A stretch of DNA of 45,308 nt from NCBI RefSeq assembly GCF_003335105.1, contig NZ_QFWQ01000013.1:1-45308 (forward strand), written 5' to 3'. Within the stretch, counting starts at the first letter, position 1; every line of letters begins with the position of its first letter. This document shows positions 37,039 through 45,308 of this stretch, in pieces. The notes below the pieces were generated by a model. It made no database searches and was not told the DNA's origin. It worked only from the letters and a program-made list of their open reading frames with translations. Position numbers and translations under genes: made by a program. The stretch comes from Rhodanobacter denitrificans (lineage in GTDB: Bacteria > Pseudomonadota > Gammaproteobacteria > Xanthomonadales > Rhodanobacteraceae).

Positions 37039-37680
37039 TTACTGCGCCGGCTGCGCCTGCGCCGCCCTGAGTTCGCGGTAATGCGCCAGCTGCCTGGCCT
37101 GCGACTGCACGGTCTGTTCGCGCAAGGCCTGCTGGCGGCGCAGCGTATTGCGCTGGCCGGCGACCACGTTGCGCTGCTGGGCGATGCTGTCGGCGAGTGT
37201 CCTGGGTACGGTGCCCTTGGCGTTCTCGATGTCGGCGGCGCGGCCGAGCAGGTCGGTCAGCGCCTTCTCCTGGCTGCGCAGGTTGATCTGGGTGGTGTGG
37301 ATCTGCTGGTCGACGGTGTCCAGCGCCTGTTGCTGCGAGATCTTGTAGGACTCCTCATCCGGGTAGGCCGACAGCATCTGGGCATCGGCGTTCGCCTGCT
37401 CCTGTGCGGCCCGTTGCCGGGCGGCCTGTTCGGCGGCCAGCTTGTTGGCGGCGGCGCGCTCCTCGGCGGTCAGCTGGCGCGGCACGTGCTGTATCACCAT
37501 GCCGCGGTCGTTGACCAGGTCGTAGCCGTATTTCATCGCCTCGGCGGTGAGGCTGTCGCTGAAATGCATCAAGCCCTGGGCGTCATACCACTTGTAGCGG
37601 ATGTTGCCACTGTTCTGTGCGTGTACGGACACGCCGGCGAGCAGCATGACGGTAGCGGCGATGAGCAAGGTAGTGCGCAT
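37039..37680 (-). CDS. Periplasmic DUF4124-like protein with long coiled coil (213 aa)
   Basis: The signal peptide TTLLIAATVMLLAGVSVHAQ is followed by a DUF4124-type strand motif, YKWYDAQGLMHFSDSLTAE, common in Xanthomonadales envelope proteins. From residue 70 the sequence is a long Gln/Ala-rich coiled coil (LTAEERAAANKLAAEQAARQRAAQEQ...) ending RELRAAQAQPAQ. Start ATG 37680 has GGGGGAG seven bases upstream and TATACT at a short promoter distance. Role unknown; possibly structural in the envelope. Confidence 0.8.
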   Translation of the reverse strand: MRTTLLIAATVMLLAGVSVHAQNSGNIRYKWYDAQGLMHFSDSLTAEAMKYGYDLVNDRGMVIQHVPRQLTAEERAAANKLAAEQAARQRAAQEQANADAQMLSAYPDEESYKISQQQALDTVDQQIHTTQINLRSQEKALTDLLGRAADIENAKGTVPRTLADSIAQQRNVVAGQRNTLRRQQALREQTVQSQARQLAHYRELRAAQAQPAQ

Positions 37681-37701
37681 GAACTCCCCCTTGGGGAGCC
37701 G

Positions 37702-37707
37702 AGTATA
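37702..37707 (-). promoter_or_regulatory. Possible -10 (TATACT) of the DUF4124-like gene
   Basis: TATACT on the minus strand would place the transcript start about 15 bases before the ATG at 37680, giving a very short leader. No good -35 at 16-18 bases. Confidence 0.45.
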
Positions 37708-37799
37708 GCCGCCGTCGCGGCGCTGCCTAGCGCGGCGCTGGCGGCCATGATCGCCACTGTGACCGGGTTCGCTGGAGTGCGTCGGCCAGTACGCCGCGA

Positions 37800-38447
37800 T
37801 CAGTGCCGCACCCCATGGCGCTCGCGGTAGGCCAGCAGGCGGGCGTATTCGGTCGCCAGCTGCGGCTGTTCGCCGGCATATGCCAGCACGTCGTCGAGGC
37901 TGGTGATCGCGATCACCGGAATGCCGTAGTCGGCCGCCACCTCCTGCGCGGCGGAGCGCTCGCCCTGGCCGCGCTCCTGCCGGTCCAGCGCGATCAGCAC
38001 GCCGGCCGGGGTGGCGCCCTGGTCACGGATCAGCGCCAGCGATTCGCGCACCGCGGTGCCCGCGGTCATCACATCGTCCACGATCAGCACCCGGCCCTTC
38101 AGGGGTGCACCGACCAGCACCCCACCCTCGCCGTGATCCTTCGCCTCCTTGCGGTTGTAGGCCCAAGGCAGGTCGCGGCCGTGGCTGTCGGCCAGTGCGA
38201 TCGCGGTGGCGGCGGCCAGTGCGATGCCCTTGTAGGCCGGGCCGAACAGCATGTCGACCGCGATGCCGGCCTGCACCACGGCGGCAGCGTAGGCGCGGCC
38301 GAGCTGGGCCAGTGCGGCACCCGAGTCGATCCGGCCCATGTTGAAGAAATACGGACTCTGGCGGCCGGATTTCAGGGTGAACTCGCCGAAGCGCAGCACT
38401 TCGCGGCGCAGGGTGAGTTCGATGAAGTCGCGCTGGTAGTCGTGCAC
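37800..38447 (-). CDS. pyrE: Orotate phosphoribosyltransferase (215 aa)
   Basis: Adds ribose 5-phosphate from PRPP to orotate in pyrimidine synthesis. Motifs: [63 protein letters not shown] (flexible loop), and the PRPP-binding [18 protein letters not shown] 38447 (V-H-D-Y-Q-R-D-F) matches the family N-terminus; its ribosome binding site is weak. The gene is divergent from the exonuclease gene. Length fits. Confidence 0.95.
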   Translation of the reverse strand: MHDYQRDFIELTLRREVLRFGEFTLKSGRQSPYFFNMGRIDSGAALAQLGRAYAAAVVQAGIAVDMLFGPAYKGIALAAATAIALADSHGRDLPWAYNRKEAKDHGEGGVLVGAPLKGRVLIVDDVMTAGTAVRESLALIRDQGATPAGVLIALDRQERGQGERSAAQEVAADYGIPVIAITSLDDVLAYAGEQPQLATEYARLLAYRERHGVRH

Positions 38448-38584
38448 GGATCGTCTCGCAAACGGTGGAAGTCGGGGCCGCGGCAGCGGGCGCTGCGGGC
38501 CGGCATGGTCGCCATGGTACAGCCGCCGTGGACCAGCCCGTTGCGGGCGGACACGCGGACGACGGAGCGGGCCGGCATGGTTGC

Positions 38585-38590
38585 TATGAT
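38585..38590 (+). promoter_or_regulatory. Extended -10 (TTGCTATGAT) of the exonuclease gene
   Basis: TATGAT preceded by TTGC, 24 bases from the start codon. It forms the end of the second copy of a 22-base direct repeat. Confidence 0.5.
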
Positions 38591-38613
38591 GACCCGCCGC
38601 CCGAGGAGTTCGC

Positions 38614-39384
38614 ATGCGCATCATCAGCTTCAATGCCAACGGCATCCGTTCGGCCGCCAGCAAGGGCGTGTTCGACTGGTTGCGCCGGCAGCGTGCCGAC
38701 GTGGTCTGCCTGCAGGAAACCAAGGCGCAGGAAGGCCAGCTCACCGACCCGATGTTCCGCCCCGATGGCCACCATTGCTTCTACCGTGACGCGACCAGCA
38801 AGAAGGGCTACAGCGGTGTGGCGATCTATGCGAAACGCGAGCCCGACCAGGTGCTCACCGAACTTGGCTGGGACGAATTCGACAACGAGGGGCGGTACAT
38901 CGAGGCGCGCTTCGGCAAGCTCAGCGTGGTTTCGCTGTACTTCCCCTCCGGCTCCTCCGGCGACGAGCGCCAGCAATTCAAGTTCAAGGCGATGGAGTGG
39001 ATCACGCCGATCTTCGACCAGTGGTTGAAGAGCGGCCGCGACTACGTGATCTGCGGCGACTGGAACATCGTGCACACGAAGAACGACATCAGGAACTGGA
39101 GCTCCAACCAGAAGAATTCCGGCTGCCTGCCGGAAGAGCGCGCGTGGCTGGACCTGCTGTTTCAGGAGCGCGGCTGGGTGGACAGCTTCCGCGCGGTCAA
39201 GCCGGACGCGGTCGAATACACCTGGTGGTCGAACCGTGGCCAGGCACGTGCGAACAACGTGGGGTGGCGCATCGACTACCAGGTCGTCTCGCCAGGCTTG
39301 CGGGAGCGTCTGAAGGCCTGCTCGATCTACCGCGACGAGCGCTTCTCGGACCACGCGCCGTACACCGTCGATTATGCCGACTGA
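38614..39384 (+). CDS. xthA: Exodeoxyribonuclease III family AP endonuclease (256 aa)
   Basis: Base-excision repair nuclease cutting at abasic sites and degrading 3' ends. Motifs in order: [27 protein letters not shown] (metal Glu), [25 protein letters not shown] (Asp/Asn catalytic pair), [25 protein letters not shown] and [10 protein letters not shown] (catalytic His). GAGGAG stands before ATG 38614. The last eleven bases overlap the next gene, so the pair is coupled. Confidence 0.93.
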   Translation: MRIISFNANGIRSAASKGVFDWLRRQRADVVCLQETKAQEGQLTDPMFRPDGHHCFYRDATSKKGYSGVAIYAKREPDQVLTELGWDEFDNEGRYIEARFGKLSVVSLYFPSGSSGDERQQFKFKAMEWITPIFDQWLKSGRDYVICGDWNIVHTKNDIRNWSSNQKNSGCLPEERAWLDLLFQERGWVDSFRAVKPDAVEYTWWSNRGQARANNVGWRIDYQVVSPGLRERLKACSIYRDERFSDHAPYTVDYAD

Positions 39385-40690
39385 GCCGGTGGCGACCCGG
39401 CCGGCGAAGCCGTCGGTATGGCAGGCGTTCGCGCAGCCGGCGGCATGGACGATGTTCCTGTTCGGCTTCTCCTCGGGCCTGCCGTTCCTGCTGGTGGCCG
39501 GCACGCTGGCGTACTGGCTGAAGGAAAACGGCATCGAGCTGAAAGACATCACGATGATCGCCAGCGCCGGCATGACCTACGCGTTCAAGTTCGTGTGGGC
39601 ACCCCTGCTCGATCATGGGCGGATTCCGGGTTTCGCGCGACTCGGGCAGCGCCGCGGCTGGCTGCTGTTCGCGCAGCTGGGCGTGGTGCTCGGGCTGCTC
39701 GCGATGGCGCTGCTGACTCCGCGGCAGCTGGTGCCGTTCGTCGTCGCCACGCTGGTGGTGGCGTTCTTCGGTGCCACCCAGGACATCGCGGTGGACGCCT
39801 ACCGCATCGAGATCGCGCCGATCGAGGCACAGGGTGCGCTGGTCGCCACCTACTCGCTCGGCTATCGCATCGGCCTGCTGCTCGCCGGCGCGGTGGCGCT
39901 GATCCTGGCCGACCACCTGCCGTGGCGGCTGGTCTACGCGCTGATGGCGCTGGCGATGGCGGTGCCGCTGGCGACCACGCTGGTCGCGCGCGAGCCGGAC
40001 GTGCTGCGGATACGCGCCGTGGGCTGGCGCGACGCGATGCGCGAGAGCGTGATCGATCCGTTCACCGATTTCTTCCGCCGCTACGGCTGGGTGCTGGCCG
40101 GGGTGACGCTGCTGTTCCTGCTGCTGTTCAAGATGCCGGAACAGGCCACGATCGGCGGCATCATGAGCCCGTTCTACCGCGACATGGGTTTCTCCAAGAC
40201 CGAGATCGGCACGATCACCAAGATCTACGGGATCTGGATCGGCATCGTCGGCGTGTTCCTCGGCGGCGCCGCGGTGGCGCGTTGGGGCGCGTGGCGCCCG
40301 CTCGGCGTCACCATCGTGCTGTGCGGCTGCAGCAACCTGTTGTACCTGCTGCTGATCGCCCATCCCGGCAACCTGCTGGTGCTGACCCTGGTGATCTCCG
40401 GCGAGAACCTCACCCTGGGCATGCTGGGGCCGCCGACCGTGGCGTTCCTCTCCTCGCTGGTCAACCGCCAGCACACCGCGACGCAGTACGCGTTGCTGAG
40501 CTCGCTGGTCAACCTGCCCGGCAAGCTGCTCGGCTTCTTCGCCGGCGGCATCGCCACCGCTACCGGCTACGGCGGCTACTTCGTCATCACGGTGCTGGCG
40601 GTGCTGCCGGCGATGCTGCTGTTCGCCGGCCTGTGGCGCTACTTCCGCGGCGAAGAGCGTGCGCGCGCCGCGGCGGAAGGCTCCGCCTGA
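39374..40690 (+). CDS. ampG: AmpG-like MFS muropeptide permease (438 aa)
   Basis: Twelve-helix inner membrane transporter. AmpG signatures: WTMFLFGFSSGLPFLLVAGTLAYWLKENGIELKDI at the start, FKFVWAPLLDH, FFGATQDIAVDAYRIEIAP and GYRIGLLLAGAVALILADHLPWR. It likely brings anhydro-muropeptides into the cytoplasm for cell-wall recycling, which fits the anmK gene 400 bases downstream on the other strand. ATG 39374 lies within the end of the exonuclease gene. Xanthomonadales often carry several AmpG paralogues, so exact substrate is inferred. Confidence 0.88.
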   Translation: MPTEPVATRPAKPSVWQAFAQPAAWTMFLFGFSSGLPFLLVAGTLAYWLKENGIELKDITMIASAGMTYAFKFVWAPLLDHGRIPGFARLGQRRGWLLFAQLGVVLGLLAMALLTPRQLVPFVVATLVVAFFGATQDIAVDAYRIEIAPIEAQGALVATYSLGYRIGLLLAGAVALILADHLPWRLVYALMALAMAVPLATTLVAREPDVLRIRAVGWRDAMRESVIDPFTDFFRRYGWVLAGVTLLFLLLFKMPEQATIGGIMSPFYRDMGFSKTEIGTITKIYGIWIGIVGVFLGGAAVARWGAWRPLGVTIVLCGCSNLLYLLLIAHPGNLLVLTLVISGENLTLGMLGPPTVAFLSSLVNRQHTATQYALLSSLVNLPGKLLGFFAGGIATATGYGGYFVITVLAVLPAMLLFAGLWRYFRGEERARAAAEGSA

Positions 40691-40828
40691 GCCGCCGATC
40701 GTCGGAGCGTGGTTGCGCTCACAGCGGAATTGCCAAGTCGGCCACGAAATCGTCATCGCGACGTGTACCGGGGCGGCAGTTGTGCAAGCATCCATGGCAC
40801 AGGGCATATGTAACATGGAGTGACGGTT

Positions 40829-41140
40829 ATGCCGGACATGGTCCTGCAGCATGTCGACAGCCTGCTCGTCGAGCGCATCAGGTCGCTGGCCAGGGATCGC
40901 CAGTGTTCAATCAACGATGTGATGCTGCACGCGCTGCGCAACGGCTTGGGCATCTCGGCCGCGCAGCGACTGAGCGAGAGTCTGCGTGATCCCGACGCGC
41001 TAGCCGTCCTCGATGGCGATTGGGAGGCTGCGGAACAGGGGGTATTCCAGGAAGCGCTGCGCGCACTGGCGCAGACCCGGCCGACTCAGCTGGCGCCGGA
41101 AAGTATCGGTTATGCCGGGCGCGCGGCGGGCGCGGAATAG
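40829..41140 (+). CDS. Small protein with possible ribbon-helix-helix domain (103 aa)
   Basis: ATG 40829 with GGAG eight bases upstream; an in-frame GTG at 40820 lies inside that sequence and is less likely. The N-terminal 45 residues (MVLQHVDSLLVERIRSLARDRQCSINDVMLHALRNGLG) have the strand, helix, turn, helix outline of Arc/CopG-type DNA-binding folds. The second half is acidic and helical (AVLDGDWEAAEQGVFQEALRALAQ). No toxin gene is beside it. Its 3' end overlaps the end of anmK by 31 bases tail to tail. A transcription regulator or antitoxin-like protein is possible; not proven. Confidence 0.65.
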   Translation: MPDMVLQHVDSLLVERIRSLARDRQCSINDVMLHALRNGLGISAAQRLSESLRDPDALAVLDGDWEAAEQGVFQEALRALAQTRPTQLAPESIGYAGRAAGAE

Positions 41141-42240
41141 ATCGCTCCCAGCACCCGCGGACCGCGCGCGCCGGTGACCGCCGGCAGGTTGCCGGGCAGG
41201 CCAAGCAGGCGCTGCCGTGCCAGCCACGCGAATGCGGTAGCTTCGAGGAAATCCGGGTCGATGCCGTAGCGCGAGGTGCCCAGCAGCACGCACGGCGCCA
41301 GCAGTTCGCCGAGACGGCGCATCAGCGCATCGTTGTGCACGCCGCCGCCGCAAGCCAGCACTTCCTCCGCCTGTGGCGCGTGCCGTGCGATCGCCGAGGC
41401 GATGCTGCGCGCGGTGAGCTCCAGCAGCGTCGCCTGTACGGCGGCCGGATCCAGCGTGGCGAGCGGCGCGTGCGTGGCCAGCCAGTCCAGGTGGAAGTAT
41501 TCGCGCCCGGTACTCTTCGGTGGCGGCAGCGCGAAGTAGGGGTCGGCCAGCAAGGTATCGAGCAGGCCGGCGTCGACGCGGCCGCTGGCGGCATACGCGC
41601 CATGGCGATCGAACGGTTCGCCGCGCTGGCGCAGGCACCAGGCGTCAAGCAGGCCGTTGGCCGGGCCGGTATCGAAGCCGAACACGCTGCCGTCGGCGCC
41701 GAGCACGGTGATGTTGGCGATGCCGCCGAGGTTGAGCACGACCCGTGCGTGCCCCGGGCGCGCCAGCAGCATCGCGTGCAGCGCCGGCAGCAGCGGCGCA
41801 CCCTGCCCGCCCGCCGCGACGTCGGCACGGCGGAAATCCGCCACCACGTCGATGTTGCAGCGTTCTGCGATGACATTGGGATCACCCAGCTGCAGGGTGA
41901 ACGGGTACTCGCCGGCAGGGCGGTGGCGCAGCGTCTGGCCGTGCGAACCGATCGCACGGACGGCCGATGCGGGCGTGCCGCTGCGTTCGAGCAGTCGTGT
42001 CGCTGCGTCGGCGAAGCAGTGGCCGATCTGGACGTCCAGCCGTCCGAATGCATCCAGGTCAAGCGCGCCTTCGCCCTGGGCCAGCGCGAGCATCCGCCTG
42101 CGCAGATCCTCCGGCCAGGAGTGTGCGTAGCTCGCTTGCAGTTGCGGCACGCCCCGGCTGAAGCCGATCAGTGCGGCGTCGATACCGTCGGCGCTGGTGC
42201 CGGAGATCAGCCCGATATAAAGCGCCGAGGCGTCATCCAT
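41110..42240 (-). CDS. anmK: Anhydro-N-acetylmuramic acid kinase (376 aa)
   Basis: Opens and phosphorylates 1,6-anhydro-MurNAc to MurNAc 6-phosphate during peptidoglycan recycling. Motifs: YIGLISGTSADGIDAAL (phosphate loop), GSHGQTLRHRP, NLGGIANITVL, FDTGPANGLLDAW and the C-terminal ACGGGVHNDALMRRL. Start ATG 42240 lies 13 bases after the M23 peptidase stop, so the two form an operon of wall-related functions. Length is typical of AnmK. Confidence 0.95.
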   Translation of the reverse strand: MDDASALYIGLISGTSADGIDAALIGFSRGVPQLQASYAHSWPEDLRRRMLALAQGEGALDLDAFGRLDVQIGHCFADAATRLLERSGTPASAVRAIGSHGQTLRHRPAGEYPFTLQLGDPNVIAERCNIDVVADFRRADVAAGGQGAPLLPALHAMLLARPGHARVVLNLGGIANITVLGADGSVFGFDTGPANGLLDAWCLRQRGEPFDRHGAYAASGRVDAGLLDTLLADPYFALPPPKSTGREYFHLDWLATHAPLATLDPAAVQATLLELTARSIASAIARHAPQAEEVLACGGGVHNDALMRRLGELLAPCVLLGTSRYGIDPDFLEATAFAWLARQRLLGLPGNLPAVTGARGPRVLGAIYSAPAARPA

Positions 42241-42253
42241 GCGCGGCGGGCGC

Positions 42254-43699
42254 TCAATTGTCGTGGTTGGCCGGGGCGCCGGCGCGCGCCAGCCTGATGC
42301 GGGCGTCGAGCTCGGTCAGTCGCGCCAGCTGCGGCTTCACCACCTCGGCCTTGAAGCGTGCCATCTGCGCGGCCGGCAGCGGCTCGGGCTTGGGCAAGGT
42401 CACCGTCTGTGGGTTGCGCTGCGCGCCGTTGACGCGGAATTCGTAGTGCAGGTGCGGGCCGGTGGCGAGGCCGGTCATGCCGACGTAGCCGATCACCTCG
42501 CCCTGGCGCACGCGTTCGCCCACATGCTGGCCTTTCACGAAGCGCGACATGTGGCCGTAGGCGGTGCTGATGGTGCTGCTGTGCTGGATCACCACGAAGT
42601 TGCCGTAGCCGCGCTCCCAACCGTGGTACTTGATCACGCCATCGCCGGCGGCATGAATCGGGGTGCCGCTGGGCGCAGCGTAGTCGACGCCCTTGTGCGC
42701 GCGCATGCGGCCGAGAATCGGATGCATGCGGGCGACGCTGAAAGTCGAGGAAATGCGGGTGAAGTCGACCGGGATGCGCAGGAACGATTTCTGGATCGGC
42801 CGGCCGTCCTCGCTGTACCAGCCGTAGTTGCCGTCAGCCTTTCTGAAGCGGTAGGCGGTATAGCGCTTGCTTTGGTTGATGAATTCCGCAGCGATGATGT
42901 TGCCCTGACCGTAGCGCACGCCGTCGCGATAGATGTCGTCGTAGATCACCGTGAAGCTGTCGCCCTCGCGCAGGTCCTGCACGAAGTCGATGTCGTACTT
43001 GAACAGGTCGGCGAGCTTGCCCACCATCGCCGCGTCCATGCCAGCCTGGTCGCCGGCGGCGTACAGGCTGCTGCGGATCACGCCGTGCGCCACCTGCTCG
43101 CGCAGGTCCATGTCGCGTTGCTGGACCGCCACGGTAGGCTGCGTGCCGTCGAGACGTATGGTCGCGCGGCTGGCCTGGTCGCGGTCGAAGCGGAAGCCGT
43201 TGAGGCTGCCGTCGGCACCGAGCAGGAAGTCGAATTCCTCTCCCGGGCGGATGCCGTGCAGCGCGGATCTGGCATCGCCGGCGGCATCCAGCACCTTCTG
43301 CAGGTCGGCCATGCCGAGGCCTCGCGCAGTGAAGATGTCCGACAATGTCTGGCCGGGCTGCACCCGCACCACCTGCCATTCGTCGACGGTGGCGGCCGAG
43401 GCATCCGGCGGCGCGACCTTGGGCAACGCCAACGGCAGCAAGGAATGCAGTTCCGGGGTGGGAGCGGGGCGCATTGCGCTGGCCCAGGCAGGCATGATGA
43501 AGCCGGACAACAGGGTGATCAGCAGTGCGGTGCCGGCGAGCACCAGGTGCTCGCGGTGCCAGCGGATCGGTTCGACCTCGCCCGAACGGTTGAACGACCA
43601 GTGTGCGCAACGCTCATAGAAACGGGAGTGGCGACGCTGCGCCTTGCGGCAGATAGCCTGCTTGCGGGTTTGCCGCGCCCCCTGATTTTCTTCTGCCAT
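42254..43699 (-). CDS. M23 family peptidoglycan endopeptidase (481 aa)
   Basis: Membrane-anchored murein DD-endopeptidase of the MepM type. A basic cytoplasmic N-terminus is followed by a helix (HLVLAGTALLITLLSGFIM, near 50-70), a LysM/OapA-like segment (WQVVRVQPGQTLSDIFTARGLGMADLQKVL) and the C-terminal lysostaphin-like domain with HPILGRMRAHKGVDYAAPSGTPI and GLATGPHLHYEF, the zinc His/Asp set. ATG 43699 (M-A-E-E-N-Q) is chosen over an open extension to 43753. It is the first gene of the operon with anmK and has a fair promoter upstream. It probably opens crosslinks so the wall can grow. Confidence 0.9.
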   Translation of the reverse strand: MAEENQGARQTRKQAICRKAQRRHSRFYERCAHWSFNRSGEVEPIRWHREHLVLAGTALLITLLSGFIMPAWASAMRPAPTPELHSLLPLALPKVAPPDASAATVDEWQVVRVQPGQTLSDIFTARGLGMADLQKVLDAAGDARSALHGIRPGEEFDFLLGADGSLNGFRFDRDQASRATIRLDGTQPTVAVQQRDMDLREQVAHGVIRSSLYAAGDQAGMDAAMVGKLADLFKYDIDFVQDLREGDSFTVIYDDIYRDGVRYGQGNIIAAEFINQSKRYTAYRFRKADGNYGWYSEDGRPIQKSFLRIPVDFTRISSTFSVARMHPILGRMRAHKGVDYAAPSGTPIHAAGDGVIKYHGWERGYGNFVVIQHSSTISTAYGHMSRFVKGQHVGERVRQGEVIGYVGMTGLATGPHLHYEFRVNGAQRNPQTVTLPKPEPLPAAQMARFKAEVVKPQLARLTELDARIRLARAGAPANHDN

Positions 43700-43739
43700 G
43701 CCCTGCGCGCCCCGCGATACAAAGTCGCAAACTGCGCGT

Positions 43740-43769
43740 ACCATAACGGTCATGTGTAAATGGCGTCAA
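43740..43769 (-). promoter_or_regulatory. Promoter of the M23 peptidase-anmK operon
   Basis: Minus strand: -35 TTGACG (43769-43764), 18-base spacer, -10 TATGGT (43745-43740), 40 bases before the chosen start codon. Confidence 0.5.
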
Positions 43770-43788
43770 CGCCTTTTCCATCAAGGGT

Positions 43789-43817
43789 TTGCGCGACATT
43801 CCCGGTTAACGCACAAT
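43789..43817 (+). promoter_or_regulatory. Possible promoter of tyrS
   Basis: -35 TTGCGC (43789-43794), 17-base spacer, -10 CACAAT (43812-43817), 66 bases before the tyrS start. A TTGACG at 43833 is a rival -35 without a good -10. Confidence 0.4.
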
Positions 43818-43883
43818 TAACGTTGACGACGCAGTCACAACCTCGACTGCTGCCCGTCATCGTCATCCTCCAGAGAGATATGC

Positions 43884-45095
43884 ATGAGCGAGCTCGAGCA
43901 GGCGCTGTCCACGATTGCGCGTGGCGCCGACGAAATCATCAAGCGGGAAGACTTGGCCGAACGGCTGAAGGGAGGTCGTCCGTTGCGGATCAAGGCCGGC
44001 TTCGATCCGACCGCGCCGGACCTGCACCTGGGCCATACCGTTTTGCTGAACAAGATGCGCCAGTTCCAGGATCTGGGTCATCAGGTGATCTTCCTGATCG
44101 GCGACTTCACCGGGATGATCGGCGACCCCACCGGCAAGAACGTCACCCGCAAGCCGCTTACCCGCGAGGACGTGTTGGCCAACGCCGAGACCTATGCCGA
44201 GCAGGTCTATAAGGTGCTCGACCGCGGCAAGACCGAACTGCGCTTCAACTCCGAGTGGTTCGGCAAGATGAATGCGGCCGACATGATCAAGCTCGCGGCC
44301 CAGCACACCGTGGCGCGCATGCTCGAGCGCGACGACTTCACCAAGCGCTACGCGGCGCAGCAGCCGATCGCGATCCACGAATTCCTCTATCCGCTGGTGC
44401 AGGGCTACGACTCGGTGGCGTTGAAGGCGGACGTGGAGCTGGGCGGCACCGACCAGAAGTTCAACCTGCTGATGGGCCGCGCCCTGCAGGAGCATCACGG
44501 CCAACCGCCGCAGATCGTGCTGACCATGCCGCTGCTGGAAGGCCTGGATGGCGTCAACAAGATGTCCAAGTCGCTGGGCAACTACATCGGCATCAACGAG
44601 CCGGCGATCGACATCGTCACCAAGACCATGAAGATCGGCGACGAGTTGATGTGGCGCTGGTTCGAACTGCTCAGTTTCGAGGTGACGCTGGACGAGCTGG
44701 CGCGGATGAAGCGGGATGTCGCCGGTGGCGCGCTCAATCCGCGCGACGCCAAGCTGCGCCTCGCGCGCGAACTGGCCACACGCTTCCACGATGCGGCCGC
44801 CGCCGAGCAGGCGGTCGCCGGCTGGCAGGCGGTGGTACGGGGCGAAGGAGATACCTCGCTGCTGCCACGGGCGGATATCACGGTGCCTGCTGAGGGCATC
44901 CGGCTGGCCGCCCTGCTGGCCGCGGCCGGTCTCGCCGGGAGCAACTCCGAGGCGAACCGCAAGCTGAAGGAGCGCGCCGTGCGCATTGACGCGAGTGTGG
45001 TGGAGGATGCGCAGCGAGTCTTCCATCCGGGCTTCGAGGGCGTTCTGCAGGTGGGCAAGCGGAACTTCGCGCGGGTCCGGCTCGTTTCCGCCTGA
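43884..45095 (+). CDS. tyrS: Tyrosyl-tRNA synthetase (403 aa)
   Basis: Charges tRNA-Tyr. Class I features: [22 protein letters not shown] (HIGH-type motif), [28 protein letters not shown] (tyrosine site) and [12 protein letters not shown]. The last 65 residues form an S4-like RNA-binding domain ([33 protein letters not shown]). The shape is that of the TyrZ-like group with about 400 residues. In Xanthomonadales tyrS commonly precedes an rRNA operon, in keeping with the promoter found after it. Confidence 0.95.
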   Translation: MSELEQALSTIARGADEIIKREDLAERLKGGRPLRIKAGFDPTAPDLHLGHTVLLNKMRQFQDLGHQVIFLIGDFTGMIGDPTGKNVTRKPLTREDVLANAETYAEQVYKVLDRGKTELRFNSEWFGKMNAADMIKLAAQHTVARMLERDDFTKRYAAQQPIAIHEFLYPLVQGYDSVALKADVELGGTDQKFNLLMGRALQEHHGQPPQIVLTMPLLEGLDGVNKMSKSLGNYIGINEPAIDIVTKTMKIGDELMWRWFELLSFEVTLDELARMKRDVAGGALNPRDAKLRLARELATRFHDAAAAEQAVAGWQAVVRGEGDTSLLPRADITVPAEGIRLAALLAAAGLAGSNSEANRKLKERAVRIDASVVEDAQRVFHPGFEGVLQVGKRNFARVRLVSA

Positions 45096-45190
45096 GTCGA
45101 GGGCTGGCTGGTTCGCCCGTTGGCGCAAGGGAAATCTCGGGGCAACTCAGCCGCTTGCGGCACTTGCACGAGATTCTTCTGAAGAAACGC

Positions 45191-45218
45191 TTGCCAAAAT
45201 AATCCCACGTCGTATTAT
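45191..45218 (+). promoter_or_regulatory. Strong promoter of rRNA type, P1
   Basis: -35 TTGCCA (45191-45196), 16-base spacer, -10 TATTAT (45213-45218), followed by a G/C-rich discriminator CGCGCCCC as in stringently controlled stable-RNA promoters. No protein gene follows within the window. Confidence 0.6.
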
Positions 45219-45289
45219 TCGCGCCCCGCAGTCGCCCAACGTCGTCAGACGGACCGGCGGGACCTCGAAGAAGAGCTTCTTTCAAGGTG

Positions 45290-45295
45290 TTGACG
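45290..45295 (+). promoter_or_regulatory. -35 box of a second stable-RNA promoter, P2, cut by the window end
   Basis: TTGACG, followed by an A-rich stretch to the window end; the -10 would fall a few bases outside. A small AAGAAG/CTTCTT inverted repeat (about 45267-45282) lies between the two promoters. An rRNA operon to the right is inferred. Confidence 0.45.
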
Positions 45296-45308
45296 GACGT
45301 AAAAAGCG

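Noticed and set aside
37684-37698. CTCCCC/GGGGAG hairpin hiding the ribosome binding site of the DUF4124-like gene
   Set aside because: The likely -10 at 37702-37707 would start transcription within the hairpin's 5' arm, so it would not form in the RNA.
45174-45186. TTCTTC/GAAGAA palindrome after tyrS as terminator
   Set aside because: A one-base loop cannot form a hairpin and no T-run follows.
1-45308. CRISPR arrays, tRNA genes, insertion sequences or prophage genes
   Set aside because: No regularly spaced repeats, cloverleaf sequences, transposase motifs or phage structural proteins were seen by eye; a tRNAscan or ISfinder run could still find a degenerate remnant.

Overview
The window looks like a high-G+C gammaproteobacterial chromosome. 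Gene content and neighbourhoods (an NdvB-type cyclic glucan synthase, speE/speA back to back, radC/coaBC/dut/algC, an ampG/anmK/M23 cell-wall group, tyrS leading into an rRNA-type promoter) suggest the Xanthomonadales (Lysobacterales), perhaps Rhodanobacteraceae. That placement is inference from family knowledge; no search was run.

Positions 1-2073 are the head of a sedentary chromosomal integron. An IntI-type integrase gene on the + strand points away from an attI-like site. To its left lie lower-G+C cassettes read on the - strand: a 101-residue unknown protein, a 134-residue membrane protein and the first codons of a third ORF cut by the window edge. Each complete cassette ends in a structured attC site, and the core-site half-pairs match as integron theory predicts. 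The integrase reading frame is broken exactly where the catalytic tyrosine should be, so the platform appears frozen.

Positions 2106-15209 hold a 2877-residue cyclic beta-glucan synthase on the - strand, a GNAT acetyltransferase followed by a pair of GTAG-type REP elements, a PAS/GGDEF/EAL c-di-GMP protein and an unrecognised 392-residue protein. Positions 15305-22926 hold a thiolase, a TonB-C-like protein, a phospholipase-D lipoprotein, a SixA phosphatase, an orphan ParA ATPase, an exported helical protein, a 64-residue membrane protein and spermidine synthase.

Positions 22927-29913 hold arginine decarboxylase (divergent from speE, the two together covering the ends of an arginine-to-spermidine route), a translationally coupled 3-hydroxybutyrate dehydrogenase/patatin pair, an SDR, a secreted unknown and a SPOR protein coupled to argS. 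The 502-bp gap 31602-32103 is the only long gene-free stretch. It holds two consensus DnaA boxes, a 47-bp AT-rich block and a + strand intrinsic terminator with no gene in front of it, which suggests a small RNA.

Positions 32104-45308 hold radC, the coaBC-dut-algC run, a DUF4124-like protein, pyrE, exodeoxyribonuclease III, an AmpG-like permease, a possible ribbon-helix-helix protein, anmK plus an M23 endopeptidase, tyrS, and at the right edge a tandem promoter of rRNA type whose gene lies outside the window.
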